Of a DNA stretch of 64,000 nt, positions 18,253 to 26,629 are shown piece after piece. This DNA is from Pseudorhizobium pelagicum. Lineage in GTDB: Bacteria; Pseudomonadota; Alphaproteobacteria; Rhizobiales; Rhizobiaceae. The first letter of the stretch is position 1; every line of letters begins with the position of its first letter. The position numbers and the translations under genes were made by a program. The notes beneath the pieces were generated by a model. The model did no database searches. It was given only the letters and a program-made list of their open reading frames with translations, and had not been told where the DNA came from. The stretch covers positions 37,316-101,315 of the forward strand of contig JOKI01000003.1 of NCBI GenBank assembly GCA_000722615.1, given 5' to 3'.

Positions 18253-18746
18253 GCGGCATTCCTCCCCTTCTTGTCGGCCATGACCTTCTGCGCCTCCAGG
18301 ACCGCTTCCGTGATCCCCTGGTAGGCGCCGCATCGACAGATGTTTCCGCTCATGAGTTCGCGGACACGCTCCGGATCCCCGCTGGCGTGGCCTTCCTTGA
18401 TCAGGCCGACCGCGCTCATGATCTGGCCGGGCGTGCAGTAGCCGCACTGGAAGCCGTCCGCCTCGATGAAGGCTGCCTGGACCGGGTGGAGGGCGTCGCC
18501 ATCGGCCAGGCCCTCGATCGTCTGGACGTCGGCGCCATCGAGACTGGCGACAAGCGAGAGACAGGAATTGATGCGCCGTCCATCGACGAGCACGGTGCAG
18601 GCACCGCACTGGCCCCGGTCGCAGCCTTTCTTCGTACCCGTCAGGTCAAGCCGCTCGCGCAGGAGGTCGAGCAGCGTCACACGCGGGTCGTCGAGCGCAA
18701 TGGTGCGCGGCTGACCGTTGATGGTGAGGCTGATGGAGAGTGACAT
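18249..18746 (-). CDS. 2Fe-2S subunit of molybdenum hydroxylase (PaoA/YagT-like)
   Basis: 165 residues from the ATG at 18746, preferred over one at 18758 because GGAG lies 7 nt upstream of it. The N-terminal plant-type ferredoxin cluster uses Cys42, Cys47, Cys50 and Cys62 (GCDRGQCGACTVL). The second cluster uses Cys101, Cys104, Cys137 and Cys139 (FQCGYCTPGQ, GNICRCGAYQ). E. coli PaoA is exported by Tat, but no twin-arginine leader is seen here, so the enzyme is probably cytoplasmic. First gene of the operon, transcribed away from the TetR gene. Confidence 0.92.
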   Translation of the reverse strand: MSLSISLTINGQPRTIALDDPRVTLLDLLRERLDLTGTKKGCDRGQCGACTVLVDGRRINSCLSLVASLDGADVQTIEGLADGDALHPVQAAFIEADGFQCGYCTPGQIMSAVGLIKEGHASGDPERVRELMSGNICRCGAYQGITEAVLEAQKVMADKKGRNAA

Positions 18747-18884
18747 GTGATACTCCATTCAGTGATTGTGTTGTAAGGATCAGGCGCCGGTGGCTCCGGC
18801 GGGGAAATGCGCGGGCCGAAAGCAGGGTCTGGCCGCCGCTTTCACCGATCGGCGTATTCTTCGCGGCTCGGCTGTGTTATTTAT

Positions 18885-18901
18885 ACGGAGGGTGCCTCCG
18901 T
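18885..18901. promoter_or_regulatory. Palindromic operator candidate for the TetR regulator
   Basis: ACGGAGGGTGCCTCCGT has perfect 7-bp arms separated by GTG. It lies in the divergent region between the hydroxylase operon and the TetR gene, 31 nt before the TetR start codon, directly after an AT-rich TTATTTATA stretch that could be a -10 region. Confidence 0.55.
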
Positions 18902-18932
18902 TTAGCAAGAGGCAATATTCAGCTTAAGTCAG

Positions 18933-19517
18933 ATGGAACAAGAACACGGGAAAGCAACACGGCGGGTGCGCGCCGACTCGATCCGTAACCGGGAACGCCT
19001 TCTGGAGGCGGCTACGGAGATCTTCAGCGCCGGCGGCACCCAGGCCAGCCTGGAGGCCGTGGCCCGGAAGGCCGGGGTTGGCATCGGTACGCTCTATCGG
19101 CATTTCCCGACGCGCGAGGCTCTGTTCGAGGCGGTTTATCGCCATGAGGTCGATCTTCTCGGAGAGCTTGCAGAACAGCTTGCCCTCAACAACGAGCCCG
19201 TCGAGGCGCTGAAGAAGTGGCTCCAGGCGAATGTCAGGCTGGTGGCGACCAAGAAGGGGATGATCGAGGCGCTGCAACTGGCGACCGTCGGCTCATCGGA
19301 GCTGAAGGTCTATTCCTATGACCGCATGATCAATGCGATCGGGCTGCTGCTCGATCGCGCGGTCAAAGCAGGCGCGATCCGCGACGATGTTCCACCCGAA
19401 GACCTGCTCCGGACGCTGGTGGGCATCTATTATTCGCAGGGCCCGGGGGACTGGCAGCCGGTGGCCCTGCGGATGGTCGACGTGTTTGTCGACGGCTTGC
19501 GCCTGCGCCAAGGTTAG
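18933..19517 (+). CDS. TetR/AcrR-family transcriptional regulator
   Basis: 194 residues. The N-terminal helix-turn-helix is typical: RERLLEAATEIFSAGG, then SLEAVARKAGVGIGTLYRHFPTREALFEAVY (about 20-70). The C-terminal ligand domain (70-194) fits the SbtR-like C-terminal class seen in many actinobacterial and proteobacterial TetR proteins. Divergent placement and an intervening palindrome suggest it represses the molybdenum hydroxylase operon and itself, with the enzyme's substrate as a likely inducer (inference). Confidence 0.9.
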   Translation: MEQEHGKATRRVRADSIRNRERLLEAATEIFSAGGTQASLEAVARKAGVGIGTLYRHFPTREALFEAVYRHEVDLLGELAEQLALNNEPVEALKKWLQANVRLVATKKGMIEALQLATVGSSELKVYSYDRMINAIGLLLDRAVKAGAIRDDVPPEDLLRTLVGIYYSQGPGDWQPVALRMVDVFVDGLRLRQG

Positions 19518-19538
19518 CCGTTCAGCCGAAATCGACGC

Positions 19539-22500
19539 TCAATATCCCTCGTAGGCCGACACGACGGCCGCGATCTGGGCGGCGTTCATCGCTTCCATCT
19601 GCGGGACCGTGATGGCCTGGAGCTGACTTCTCGACAGGCCGGTGATGTCGTCCGTCGACAGGCCGGCGATGCCCGTGGCGCTGATCGAGGCGATATCCTC
19701 CAGAGAGAAGACCGCCAGATCGTCGGCGTTGAGGGCTGCGATCTGGGCAGAGCTCATGCCTGCCACCTGGGAGGGTGTGAAGGCCTCGATCTGGGCCGTC
19801 GACATGCTGCTGATCTGCGCCGTCGTCAGGCCGATGATCGCCTTGCCGCTGATGGCAGTGATCTGCTCGGTGGTGAAGGCCGCGATGCTGCTCGTACCGA
19901 GGGCGGCCAGCTGGATCGCATTAAGGGCCCCGATCTGACCGGAAGTCAGCGCGCCGATCTGCGCCGGGTTCATGGCCCGAACCTGACCGAAACCGAGGGC
20001 CGCGATCTGGGTGGTCGTCAGGGCAGCGGTGTCTTCCGAGCTCAGGGTGCCGATGGTGGTGGTGGAAAGGCCCGCCAGCGCCGCGATGCCGATTGCGGCG
20101 ATCTCGCTGCTGGAGAAGGCGGCCAGATCCTCGGCAGAGAGAGCGCCCACCTGGGTCGAGTTCAGCGCGGCAATCTGTGCCGCGGAGAGAGCTTCGACCT
20201 GGGTGGTGGACAGGGCATCGATCTGCGCCGTCGTCAGACCAGCGATCGCACCGTTGCTGAGGGCCGCGATCTGGTCCGTGGAGAGTGCCGCAATGGCAGA
20301 GGTGGGCAGGGCCGAGAGGCCTGAGGAACCCAAGGCGCCGATCTGGCTCGTCGTCAAGGCCGCAATCTGCTGCGTTCCCAGACCCTGAAGTTGTTCCGAT
20401 GTCAGCGCGGCGACCTGACCTGTGGTCAGAGCCCCAAGCTGCGCGGTGGTCAATCCGCTCACGTTGGCGGGCGACAGACCTGGAATGGCTGCCGCGGTGA
20501 TGGCTGCGATATCGGCTGTCGAGAAGGTCGAGAATGCTGCCGTGCTCAAGGCGGAAAGCTGCGTGGAGCTGAGATTGGCAACCTGGGAAGGGGTGAGGGC
20601 CTCGATCTGCGCCGAGGACAGGGCGCCGATCTGTGCGGTCGTCAGCCCCGATACCGTCTTCCCGGCCAATGCGGCGATCTGCTCGGTCGACAGGGCGGCA
20701 AGGTTGCCGGCCGGGAGACCGGATATCGCCGAGGAACTCAGCGCGGCGATATCTTCGGTCGAGAGGCCGGCGAGGACGGCAGGCGTCAGCGCTGCGACCT
20801 GGCTGGAGCTGAGGCCGGCGACCTGCGCTGTCGTGAAGGCGTCGACCTGCGCGCTGGACAAAGCCTCCACCTGGGCGGTGGTCAGTCCTGCCACGGCCTT
20901 GGGGTTGAGGCTGGCAACCTGGTCCGTCGTCAGGGCGGCCAGCGTGGAGGTCGACAGGCCGGAGATCGCGGTCGAGCTCAGGGCGCCGATCTGTGTGCTC
21001 GTGAAGCTGACGATCTGCGTCAGGGTGAGGGCCTGGATCTGGCTCGACGTCAGCGCCGCCACCTGGCTCGATGTCAGGGCGGCAAGCTGCTCGGAACTCA
21101 GCATGCCGATGCTTGCACTGGAGAGGCCCGCGATCGCGGCCGTTCCGATCGCGGCAATATCGGCGGTCGAGAAGGTCGCGATGTCCGCGGACGACAGGGC
21201 GCCCACCTGCGTGGAGCTCATGGTCGCCACAAGACCCGGTGTCAGCGCCTCCGCCTGTTCCGTATTCAGGGCATCGATCTGTGCCGAGCTCAGGCCGGGA
21301 ATGGCCTTGGTCGTCAGTGCCGCAATCTGCTCGGTCGAGAGGCTGGCGACGGCGTTGGTCGACAGCGCGGCCACTTGCGCCGAGCCGAGGGCGGCCACCT
21401 GCGTGGTGCTCAGGGCCGCCAGCTGGTCGGTCGTCAGCGCGGCCATCTGGGCGGTGGTCAGCGCGGCCACCTGGGTCGGCTTCAGAGCCTCGACCTGTTC
21501 ATTGCTGAAGGCGGCCACGCTTTCGGTGGGCAGCCCGCTGATCGCCGAGGAGGACAGGGCGGCGATGTCTTCAATCGAGAAAGTGGCGAGATCGGCAGTG
21601 GTCAGGGCGGCCACCTGGGCCGAACTGAGACCCGCGACCTGCGTCGAGGTCAGAGCCTCGACCTGATCGGTCGAGAGAGCCTCCATCTGGTCGACGGTCA
21701 GCCCTGTGATGGCCTTGCCGCTCAGCGCTGCAATCTGATCGGTCGAAAGAGCTGCGATGGTCTCGGAGGCGAGCGCCGCCACCTGCGCGGCGGTCAAGGC
21801 ACCGATCTGGGTGGAGCCAAGGGCCGAGAGCTGGGATGTGGTCAAGGCGGCGAGCTGGCCCGTCTTCAGTGAGGCGATCTGGGCACTGGTCAGTGCTGCC
21901 ACCTGGTCTTCGCTCAAGGCCGCAATGCTGTCGCTCGACAATCCGGCGACGGCTGCTGCATTGATCGCGGCCAGACGCTCGGGCGAGAGGCTCGTCAGCG
22001 CGGTGGTGCTGAAGGCGGAGATCTGGGCGGAGCTCAGGCTGCCAATCTGGGATGAGGTCAGGCCGTCGATCTGCGCGGTCGAGAGGCCCTGGATCTGGGT
22101 CGACGACAGGGCGCCGATCGCCTTGGTATTCAATCCGGCAATCTGCTCGGGAGACAGGGCAGCGATCTGTGCGGTGGAGAGCCCTGAGATGGCGGCCCAG
22201 TTGAACGTGCCGATCTGGGCCGGGGTCAAGGTGGACAGCTGCTCGCTGGTTAGGGCGGCGAGCTGGCCGGTCTTCAATGCCGAAATTTGCGTCGCCTTCA
22301 GCGCCGCCACCTGCTCGGCGCTCAATGCTGCCAGACCTTCGCTGGAGAGGCTGGAAATGGCCGACGCGCTGATTGCCGCGATGTCGGACGTCGAGAAGGT
22401 GGCGATATCCGCAGAGGACAGGGCCGCGATCTGCGCCGCGCTCATGGCCGCCACCATGACAGATGTGAGGGCTTCGGCCTGATCCGTCGTCAACGCCGCC

Positions 22501-24842
22501 ACCTGGGCCGTCGTCAGGCCGGAAACGGCCTTGGTGCTGAGGGCTGCAATCTGCTCGGTCGACAGCAGCGGGATGCTGTCGGTGGAGAGAGCCTTGAGCT
22601 GGACGGCTGACAGTGCTGCAACCTGGGACGTCGTCAGCGCCGCAAGCTGCTCGCTCGTCAGCGCAGCGACCTGCGCCGTCTTCAGGGCCGCGATCTGGCT
22701 CGCCTTCAGGGCCGAGATCTGGTCGGCGGTGAGGGCTGCGATACCGGTGCTCGACAGGCCGCTGAGTGCCGAAGCGCTGAGTGCAGCGACATCCTCGGCC
22801 GAGAATGTCGCCAGTCCCGCTGTGCCGAGTGCCGCCAGCTGTGACGAGGTGAGGTAGGCCACCTGCGACACCGTCAAGGCCTCAGCCTGCTCACTGCTGA
22901 GCCCGGCAATCTGGGCCGTGGTCAGTCCGGAAATGGCCTTGGCGTTCAGAGCGGCCGTCTGGTCGAGGTTGAGGGCGCTGACTGCCGCGACGGACAGAGC
23001 CTTGACCTGCGTGGCGTTGAGGGCACCGATCTGGGCGCTGTCGAACGCTGCGATCTGATTGGTGGTCAGAGCTGCAACCTGTGCCGTCTTCATTGCGGCA
23101 ATCTGATTTGTCCGCAGCGAGGCGATCTGCTCGGCGCTCAAGGTCGCGACATTGGCGGCGGTGAGCGCCGAGAGGGCGGCCGGGCTGAGCGCCGGGATAT
23201 CTGCGATCGAGAAGGTAGCCAATGCTTCGGGGCTCAAGGCGGCGACCTGGCGGGACGTGAGGCTTCCCACCTGGGAAGAGCTCAAGGCCTCAACCTGCGT
23301 GGTGGACAGGGCGGCGATCTGAGCGGGGGAGAGAAGGGCTATTGCCTTGCCGGTGAGGCTCGACACCTGCTCGAGCGAGAGTGCCGCCATGCTGGAGGTC
23401 GACAGGCCCGCAACTGCGGCTGGACTGATGGCGCCTATCTGCGAGGTCGTGAGGGCGGCAAGCTGATCGGTCGTGAGAGCGGCAAGCTGCTTCGACTTCA
23501 GGGCTGCGACCTGGGTGACCTTCAGTGCGGCCACCTGGTCCGAGCCCAAGGCGGCGATGCTGCCGCTGGAAAGACCGGCGATGGCGAGGGCGCTGATCGC
23601 GGCAATGTCTGCGGTGGAGAAGGTGGCGATGTCTTCGGACGAGAGCGCAGCAATCTGCGTGGAGCTCATGGCACCGACGAGTGCCGAAGTGAGCGCTTCC
23701 GCCTGATTGGTGGTGAACGTGGCGATCTGTGACGCCGTCAGGCCGGAGATCGCCTTGGCGTTGATGGCGGCGATCTGGCTCGTCGACAGTGACTGAATGC
23801 TGGCCGATGACAGTCCCCTGATCTGGAGCGCCGTCAGCGCCCCGATCTGCGTGGTGCTCAGGCTTGCGATCTGGTCCGTCGAAAGAGCCGCGATCTGCGT
23901 GCTCTTCATGCCGGCGACCTGGGAGGTCTTCAGTGCCGCCAGCTGCTCCGTGGTCAGGGCCGCGACGGAGGCAGTGGACAGGCCGGAGATGGCTGGCGAG
24001 GTGATGGCCGCAATGTCGGCCGTGGAGAAGGTCGCAATGTCTGCGGACGACAGGGCGCCGATCTGCTGGGCGTTCATGGCGCCGACATGGGCCGGGGTCA
24101 GTGCTTCCGCCTGACTGGTGGAAAAGGCCGCGACCTGGGTCGTTGTCAATCCCGGGATGGCCTTGGCACTCAAAGCCGCAATCTGGCTTGTCGACAATGC
24201 CGCGACGCTGGCGGTGGTCAGGGCCCTCAGTTGCGTGGAGCTCAAGGCGCCGATCTGGGAGGTGGTGAGGCCCGATATCTGATCGCTCGTCAACGCCGCG
24301 ATCTGCGTCGTCTTCAGGACGGCAACCTGTGTCGGCGTCAGTGCCGCCAGTTGCTCCGAACTCAGCGCCATGACGCTGCCGCGCGAAAGGCCGGCGATGG
24401 CCGAGGAGCTGATGGCGGCAATATCGGCCGTCGAGAAGGTGGCAATTTCCTCGGTCGTCAAGGTCGACAGCTGCGAGGCGTTCAGCGCCGCGACCTGCGC
24501 CGGGGTCAGGGCTTCGATCTGGAAGGAGTCAAGTCCGCCGATCTGTCTTGCGCTCAAGGCGCCGACCTGATTGGCCGCCAGGGCTTCGATCTTCTGGGTG
24601 GTGAAGGCCGCCAGCTGGTCCAGCGTCAGTCCGACCATGGCGGGCGTCGAAATGGCCCGCAACTGCGAGGTGGAGAAGGCGTCCAGGTCTTCCATTTCCA
24701 GTGCCGCAATCTGGGCGGCGGAGAGGGCACCGATCTGCGCCGTGGACAGCGCGTTGATGTCCTCCGTCGTCCAGGCCTTGATCTCCCAGGATTTCAGAGC
24801 CTTGATCTGGCTGATGCCGAGGGAAGGAACGGTGGAAGTCAT
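19539..24842 (-). CDS. Giant octapeptide-repeat protein of unknown function
   Basis: 1767 residues from the ATG at 24842 (AAGGGG ribosome site); an open extension upstream lacks repeats. After nine residues the whole protein is 219 consecutive octapeptides, consensus [ST]-x-Q-[IV]-A-A-L-[ST], with no break in phase, and a six-residue tail SAYEGY. The octads form a higher-order unit of 17 (136 residues) marked by KAISGL, EQAEALT, SADIATFS and TADIAAIS. Residues are almost all A, S, T, L, I, V, Q, D, E and G. I found no cysteine, one histidine and very few lysines. No signal peptide, membrane span or enzyme domain is visible. Hydrophobics at octad positions 4 and 7 suggest a short-turn solenoid. 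I do not recognise an experimentally characterised relative. Confidence 0.85.
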   Translation of the reverse strand: MTSTVPSLGISQIKALKSWEIKAWTTEDINALSTAQIGALSAAQIAALEMEDLDAFSTSQLRAISTPAMVGLTLDQLAAFTTQKIEALAANQVGALSARQIGGLDSFQIEALTPAQVAALNASQLSTLTTEEIATFSTADIAAISSSAIAGLSRGSVMALSSEQLAALTPTQVAVLKTTQIAALTSDQISGLTTSQIGALSSTQLRALTTASVAALSTSQIAALSAKAIPGLTTTQVAAFSTSQAEALTPAHVGAMNAQQIGALSSADIATFSTADIAAITSPAISGLSTASVAALTTEQLAALKTSQVAGMKSTQIAALSTDQIASLSTTQIGALTALQIRGLSSASIQSLSTSQIAAINAKAISGLTASQIATFTTNQAEALTSALVGAMSSTQIAALSSEDIATFSTADIAAISALAIAGLSSGSIAALGSDQVAALKVTQVAALKSKQLAALTTDQLAALTTSQIGAISPAAVAGLSTSSMAALSLEQVSSLTGKAIALLSPAQIAALSTTQVEALSSSQVGSLTSRQVAALSPEALATFSIADIPALSPAALSALTAANVATLSAEQIASLRTNQIAAMKTAQVAALTTNQIAAFDSAQIGALNATQVKALSVAAVSALNLDQTAALNAKAISGLTTAQIAGLSSEQAEALTVSQVAYLTSSQLAALGTAGLATFSAEDVAALSASALSGLSSTGIAALTADQISALKASQIAALKTAQVAALTSEQLAALTTSQVAALSAVQLKALSTDSIPLLSTEQIAALSTKAVSGLTTAQVAALTTDQAEALTSVMVAAMSAAQIAALSSADIATFSTSDIAAISASAISSLSSEGLAALSAEQVAALKATQISALKTGQLAALTSEQLSTLTPAQIGTFNWAAISGLSTAQIAALSPEQIAGLNTKAIGALSSTQIQGLSTAQIDGLTSSQIGSLSSAQISAFSTTALTSLSPERLAAINAAAVAGLSSDSIAALSEDQVAALTSAQIASLKTGQLAALTTSQLSALGSTQIGALTAAQVAALASETIAALSTDQIAALSGKAITGLTVDQMEALSTDQVEALTSTQVAGLSSAQVAALTTADLATFSIEDIAALSSSAISGLPTESVAAFSNEQVEALKPTQVAALTTAQMAALTTDQLAALSTTQVAALGSAQVAALSTNAVASLSTEQIAALTTKAIPGLSSAQIDALNTEQAEALTPGLVATMSSTQVGALSSADIATFSTADIAAIGTAAIAGLSSASIGMLSSEQLAALTSSQVAALTSSQIQALTLTQIVSFTSTQIGALSSTAISGLSTSTLAALTTDQVASLNPKAVAGLTTAQVEALSSAQVDAFTTAQVAGLSSSQVAALTPAVLAGLSTEDIAALSSSAISGLPAGNLAALSTEQIAALAGKTVSGLTTAQIGALSSAQIEALTPSQVANLSSTQLSALSTAAFSTFSTADIAAITAAAIPGLSPANVSGLTTAQLGALTTGQVAALTSEQLQGLGTQQIAALTTSQIGALGSSGLSALPTSAIAALSTDQIAALSNGAIAGLTTAQIDALSTTQVEALSAAQIAALNSTQVGALSAEDLAAFSSSEIAAIGIAALAGLSTTTIGTLSSEDTAALTTTQIAALGFGQVRAMNPAQIGALTSGQIGALNAIQLAALGTSSIAAFTTEQITAISGKAIIGLTTAQISSMSTAQIEAFTPSQVAGMSSAQIAALNADDLAVFSLEDIASISATGIAGLSTDDITGLSRSQLQAITVPQMEAMNAAQIAAVVSAYEGY
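19560..24575 (-). repeat. 408-bp (17-octad) super-repeat, about 12.3 copies
   Basis: Counted from the KA[IV]xGL octad, the units have 17 octads each. The exceptions are a diverged first unit (starts at residue 90), one 10-octad unit at 20664-20903, and a final partial unit of 12 octads. The short unit lacks seven octads (168 bp), as expected from in-register recombination. Confidence 0.85.
19560..24815 (-). repeat. 219 tandem in-frame 24-bp (octapeptide) repeats
   Basis: Residues 10-1761 of the giant protein divide exactly into 219 octads: 9 + 219 x 8 + 6 = 1767. Codon usage is mixed between copies, so the DNA repeats are degenerate while the protein period is kept, which implies selection on the protein. 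Confidence 0.9.
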
Positions 24843-24879
24843 GAACGAAGCCCCTTGATGTAATCCATCATCCAAATCA

Positions 24880-24894
24880 GCCATGTCGCATGGC
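24880..24894. promoter_or_regulatory. Palindrome upstream of the giant repeat gene
   Basis: GCCATGTCGCATGGC has perfect 6-bp arms around TCG, 38 nt before the start codon of the repeat protein. It could be an operator or a leader hairpin; no regulator is identified. Confidence 0.35.
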
Positions 24895-25084
24895 GAGGGC
24901 GGCAGAGCGATCTTCACCGCTTCTGTACCCTTCACATGCCACGGGCAGCAGCAGAACCGCCGCTTGCCATACGCGCACCCGTAAGCGTTTATCGACAGGC
25001 AGGCTTGCTCCAACCTGTCGCGAGGGGCGCGGTTCATGTCACGGGAAGAGGCTGACGAAACCCGCGGTCCGCTTGGCTGCGATA

Positions 25085-25104
25085 TTGACAGGTACTGTAT
25101 ACAG
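25085..25104. promoter_or_regulatory. -35-like TTGACA with overlapping palindrome CTGTATACAG
   Basis: TTGACA (25085-25090) is followed by the perfect 10-bp palindrome CTGTATACAG (25095-25104). The TGTATACA core matches GntR/FadR-subfamily operators. It lies about 300 nt upstream of the transporter operon. Confidence 0.4.
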
Positions 25105-25262
25105 ACCCTAGGCTGTGGGCGAGGAGAGGCATTTTTCTGGCGGACCGGGAGGCCGCGGCCAAACGATATGCTTACCGCTTAAATCAAGGCTGCCAGCTGC
25201 AGCTGCAGCACGCAGATGTGTTCGCAACCCTTGGCGCGGATGGCTGTCGGAATCGCCAGTTG

Positions 25263-25272
25263 ATGTATACAT
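25263..25272. promoter_or_regulatory. Second GntR-like palindrome ATGTATACAT
   Basis: A perfect 10-bp palindrome sharing the TGTATACA core with the site at 25095, 136 nt before the transporter start codon. Two copies of one core in one intergenic region suggest a common regulator that is not encoded in this window. Confidence 0.4.
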
Positions 25273-25407
25273 TGCGGTCAGACGCATTCGAGATGTGCTC
25301 GACGGACCGACGAGGTTCAGAGCCATATCGATGGTCATAGGGGTGGAGACCTATGGCCGCCGCAGCCATCCCGGCTGGGGTTTTGGGTTCTAAGAGGAGG
25401 AGAAGGC

Positions 25408-26577
25408 ATGCTCAAGAGAAGAAGTTTCATGGCCGCCGCGGGCGTGGCGCTGGGATGCCTGATGGCGCTTCCGGCCCAGGCGCAGGAAGCGGTGAAGATC
25501 GGCCTCGTATTGCCGATGACGGGACCTTTCGCGTCCACGGGCCGGCAGGTCGAGGCAGGGGTGCGCGCATACATGGCGCTGAACGGCGACGAGGCGGCCG
25601 GCAAGAAGATCGAGATCGTGCTGCGCGACGATGCCGGTACCGCCGACCAGACGCGCCGCATCGCGCAGGAGCTGGTGGTCAACGAGGGCGTCAGCATTCT
25701 GATGGGCTTCGGGCTGACGCCGCTGGCCATGTCCGTGGCGCCGGTTCTCAACCAGGCCAAGATCCCGGCGATCATTACCTCGGCAACGACCTCGGCGATC
25801 ATGCCGCAATCGGAATATTTCGTGCGCACCAGCATGGGCGGGCCGCAGTCGGCCGTTCCCGTGGCGACCTGGGCGGTGGAGAACGACCTGAAGCGGGTGG
25901 TTACCCTGGTGACCGACTACGGCCCGGGTCATGACATCGAAAAGGGCTTCGTCGACCAGTTCAAGAAGGATGGCGGGGAGATCGTCGAGTCTGTGCGGGT
26001 GCCGCTGCAGAACCCGGATTTTGCGCCGTTCCTGCAGCGCGTTCGCGATGCCAAGCCGGATGCCGTGTTCGTCTTCGTGCCTTCGGGCGTCGGCTCGCTG
26101 TTCATGAAGCAGTTCGTCGAACGCGGCCTGGCGGATGCCGGCATCAAGCTGATCGCCACGGGCGACGTGACCGACGACGATCTCCTGAACGGCATCGGCG
26201 ACGCGGCCAAGGGTGTCATCACCGGGCACTTCTATTCGGCCAATCACGACAGCCCGGAGAATAAGGCCTTCGTCGAGCAGGTCCGCAAGACCAACAACAT
26301 GCGGCCGAACTTCATGTCGGTCGGCGGCTATGATGCCATGCATCTTGCCTATGCGGCCCTGGAAAAGACCGGCGGCGACACCGATGGCACGAAGTTGATC
26401 GAAGCGATGAAGGGGATGGAGTGGACGAGCCCGCGCGGGCCGATCATGATCGATCCGGAGACGCGCGACATCGTCCAGGACATCTACATCCGCGAGGTCA
26501 AGGAGGTCGACGGCGAACTCTACAATGTCGAGTTCACCAAGTACGAGAAGATCCGCGACCCGAACACGGCCAAGTAA
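25408..26577 (+). CDS. ABC transporter substrate-binding protein, branched-chain amino acid (LivK) type
   Basis: 389 residues with a signal peptide ending near residue 26 (MALPAQAQ), preceded by a strong AGGAGGAG site. The type I binding-protein fold is indicated by IGLVLPMTGPFASTGRQVEAG, TSATTSAIM, VVTLVTDYGPGHD and a closing WTSPRGPIMIDPETRD. These last motifs are nearly the same as in the PcaM-like protein at 58307-59479, so an aromatic or hydroxy acid ligand is as likely as an amino acid. First gene of a five-gene importer operon followed by an SDR and a CoA-transferase. Confidence 0.88.
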   Translation: MLKRRSFMAAAGVALGCLMALPAQAQEAVKIGLVLPMTGPFASTGRQVEAGVRAYMALNGDEAAGKKIEIVLRDDAGTADQTRRIAQELVVNEGVSILMGFGLTPLAMSVAPVLNQAKIPAIITSATTSAIMPQSEYFVRTSMGGPQSAVPVATWAVENDLKRVVTLVTDYGPGHDIEKGFVDQFKKDGGEIVESVRVPLQNPDFAPFLQRVRDAKPDAVFVFVPSGVGSLFMKQFVERGLADAGIKLIATGDVTDDDLLNGIGDAAKGVITGHFYSANHDSPENKAFVEQVRKTNNMRPNFMSVGGYDAMHLAYAALEKTGGDTDGTKLIEAMKGMEWTSPRGPIMIDPETRDIVQDIYIREVKEVDGELYNVEFTKYEKIRDPNTAK

Positions 26578-26586
26578 CAGACAAGA

Positions 26587-26611
26587 CGGCCGGCCGGTCA
26601 ACGGCCGGCCG
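26587..26611 (+). terminator. Attenuating hairpin after binding-protein gene
   Basis: Self-complementary arms CGGCCGGCCG (26587-26596 and 26602-26611) with a five-base GTCAA loop lie in the 52-nt gap before the permease gene. There is no T-tract; it probably stabilises the upstream message. Confidence 0.65.
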
Positions 26612-26629
26612 CCCCACCGGTGAGGGCCA

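Larger units (their letters stand above)
24843..25407. other. 565-bp intergenic region without a supportable gene
   Basis: This gap separates the divergent giant repeat gene and the transporter operon. Short open frames of 60-90 codons exist on both strands, but none has a convincing ribosome site or recognisable product. The region holds three palindromes (24880-24894, 25095-25104, 25263-25272) and a TTGACA at 25085-25090, so it is best read as a long divergent control region. Confidence 0.6.

Noticed and set aside
20391..21872. Plus-strand frames with repetitive Arg/Gly-rich products inside the giant repeat gene
   Set aside because: The repeats force open frames on the other strand. The minus frame has the ribosome site and the exact octad period.
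19560..24815. Possible CRISPR or non-coding tandem array
   Set aside because: The period is 24 bp with no unique spacers, and it translates in one frame without a stop.
24890..25393. Two plus-strand frames of 73 and 92 codons in the 565-bp gap
   Set aside because: No ribosome site or recognisable product; they overlap the palindromic control elements and the transporter leader.
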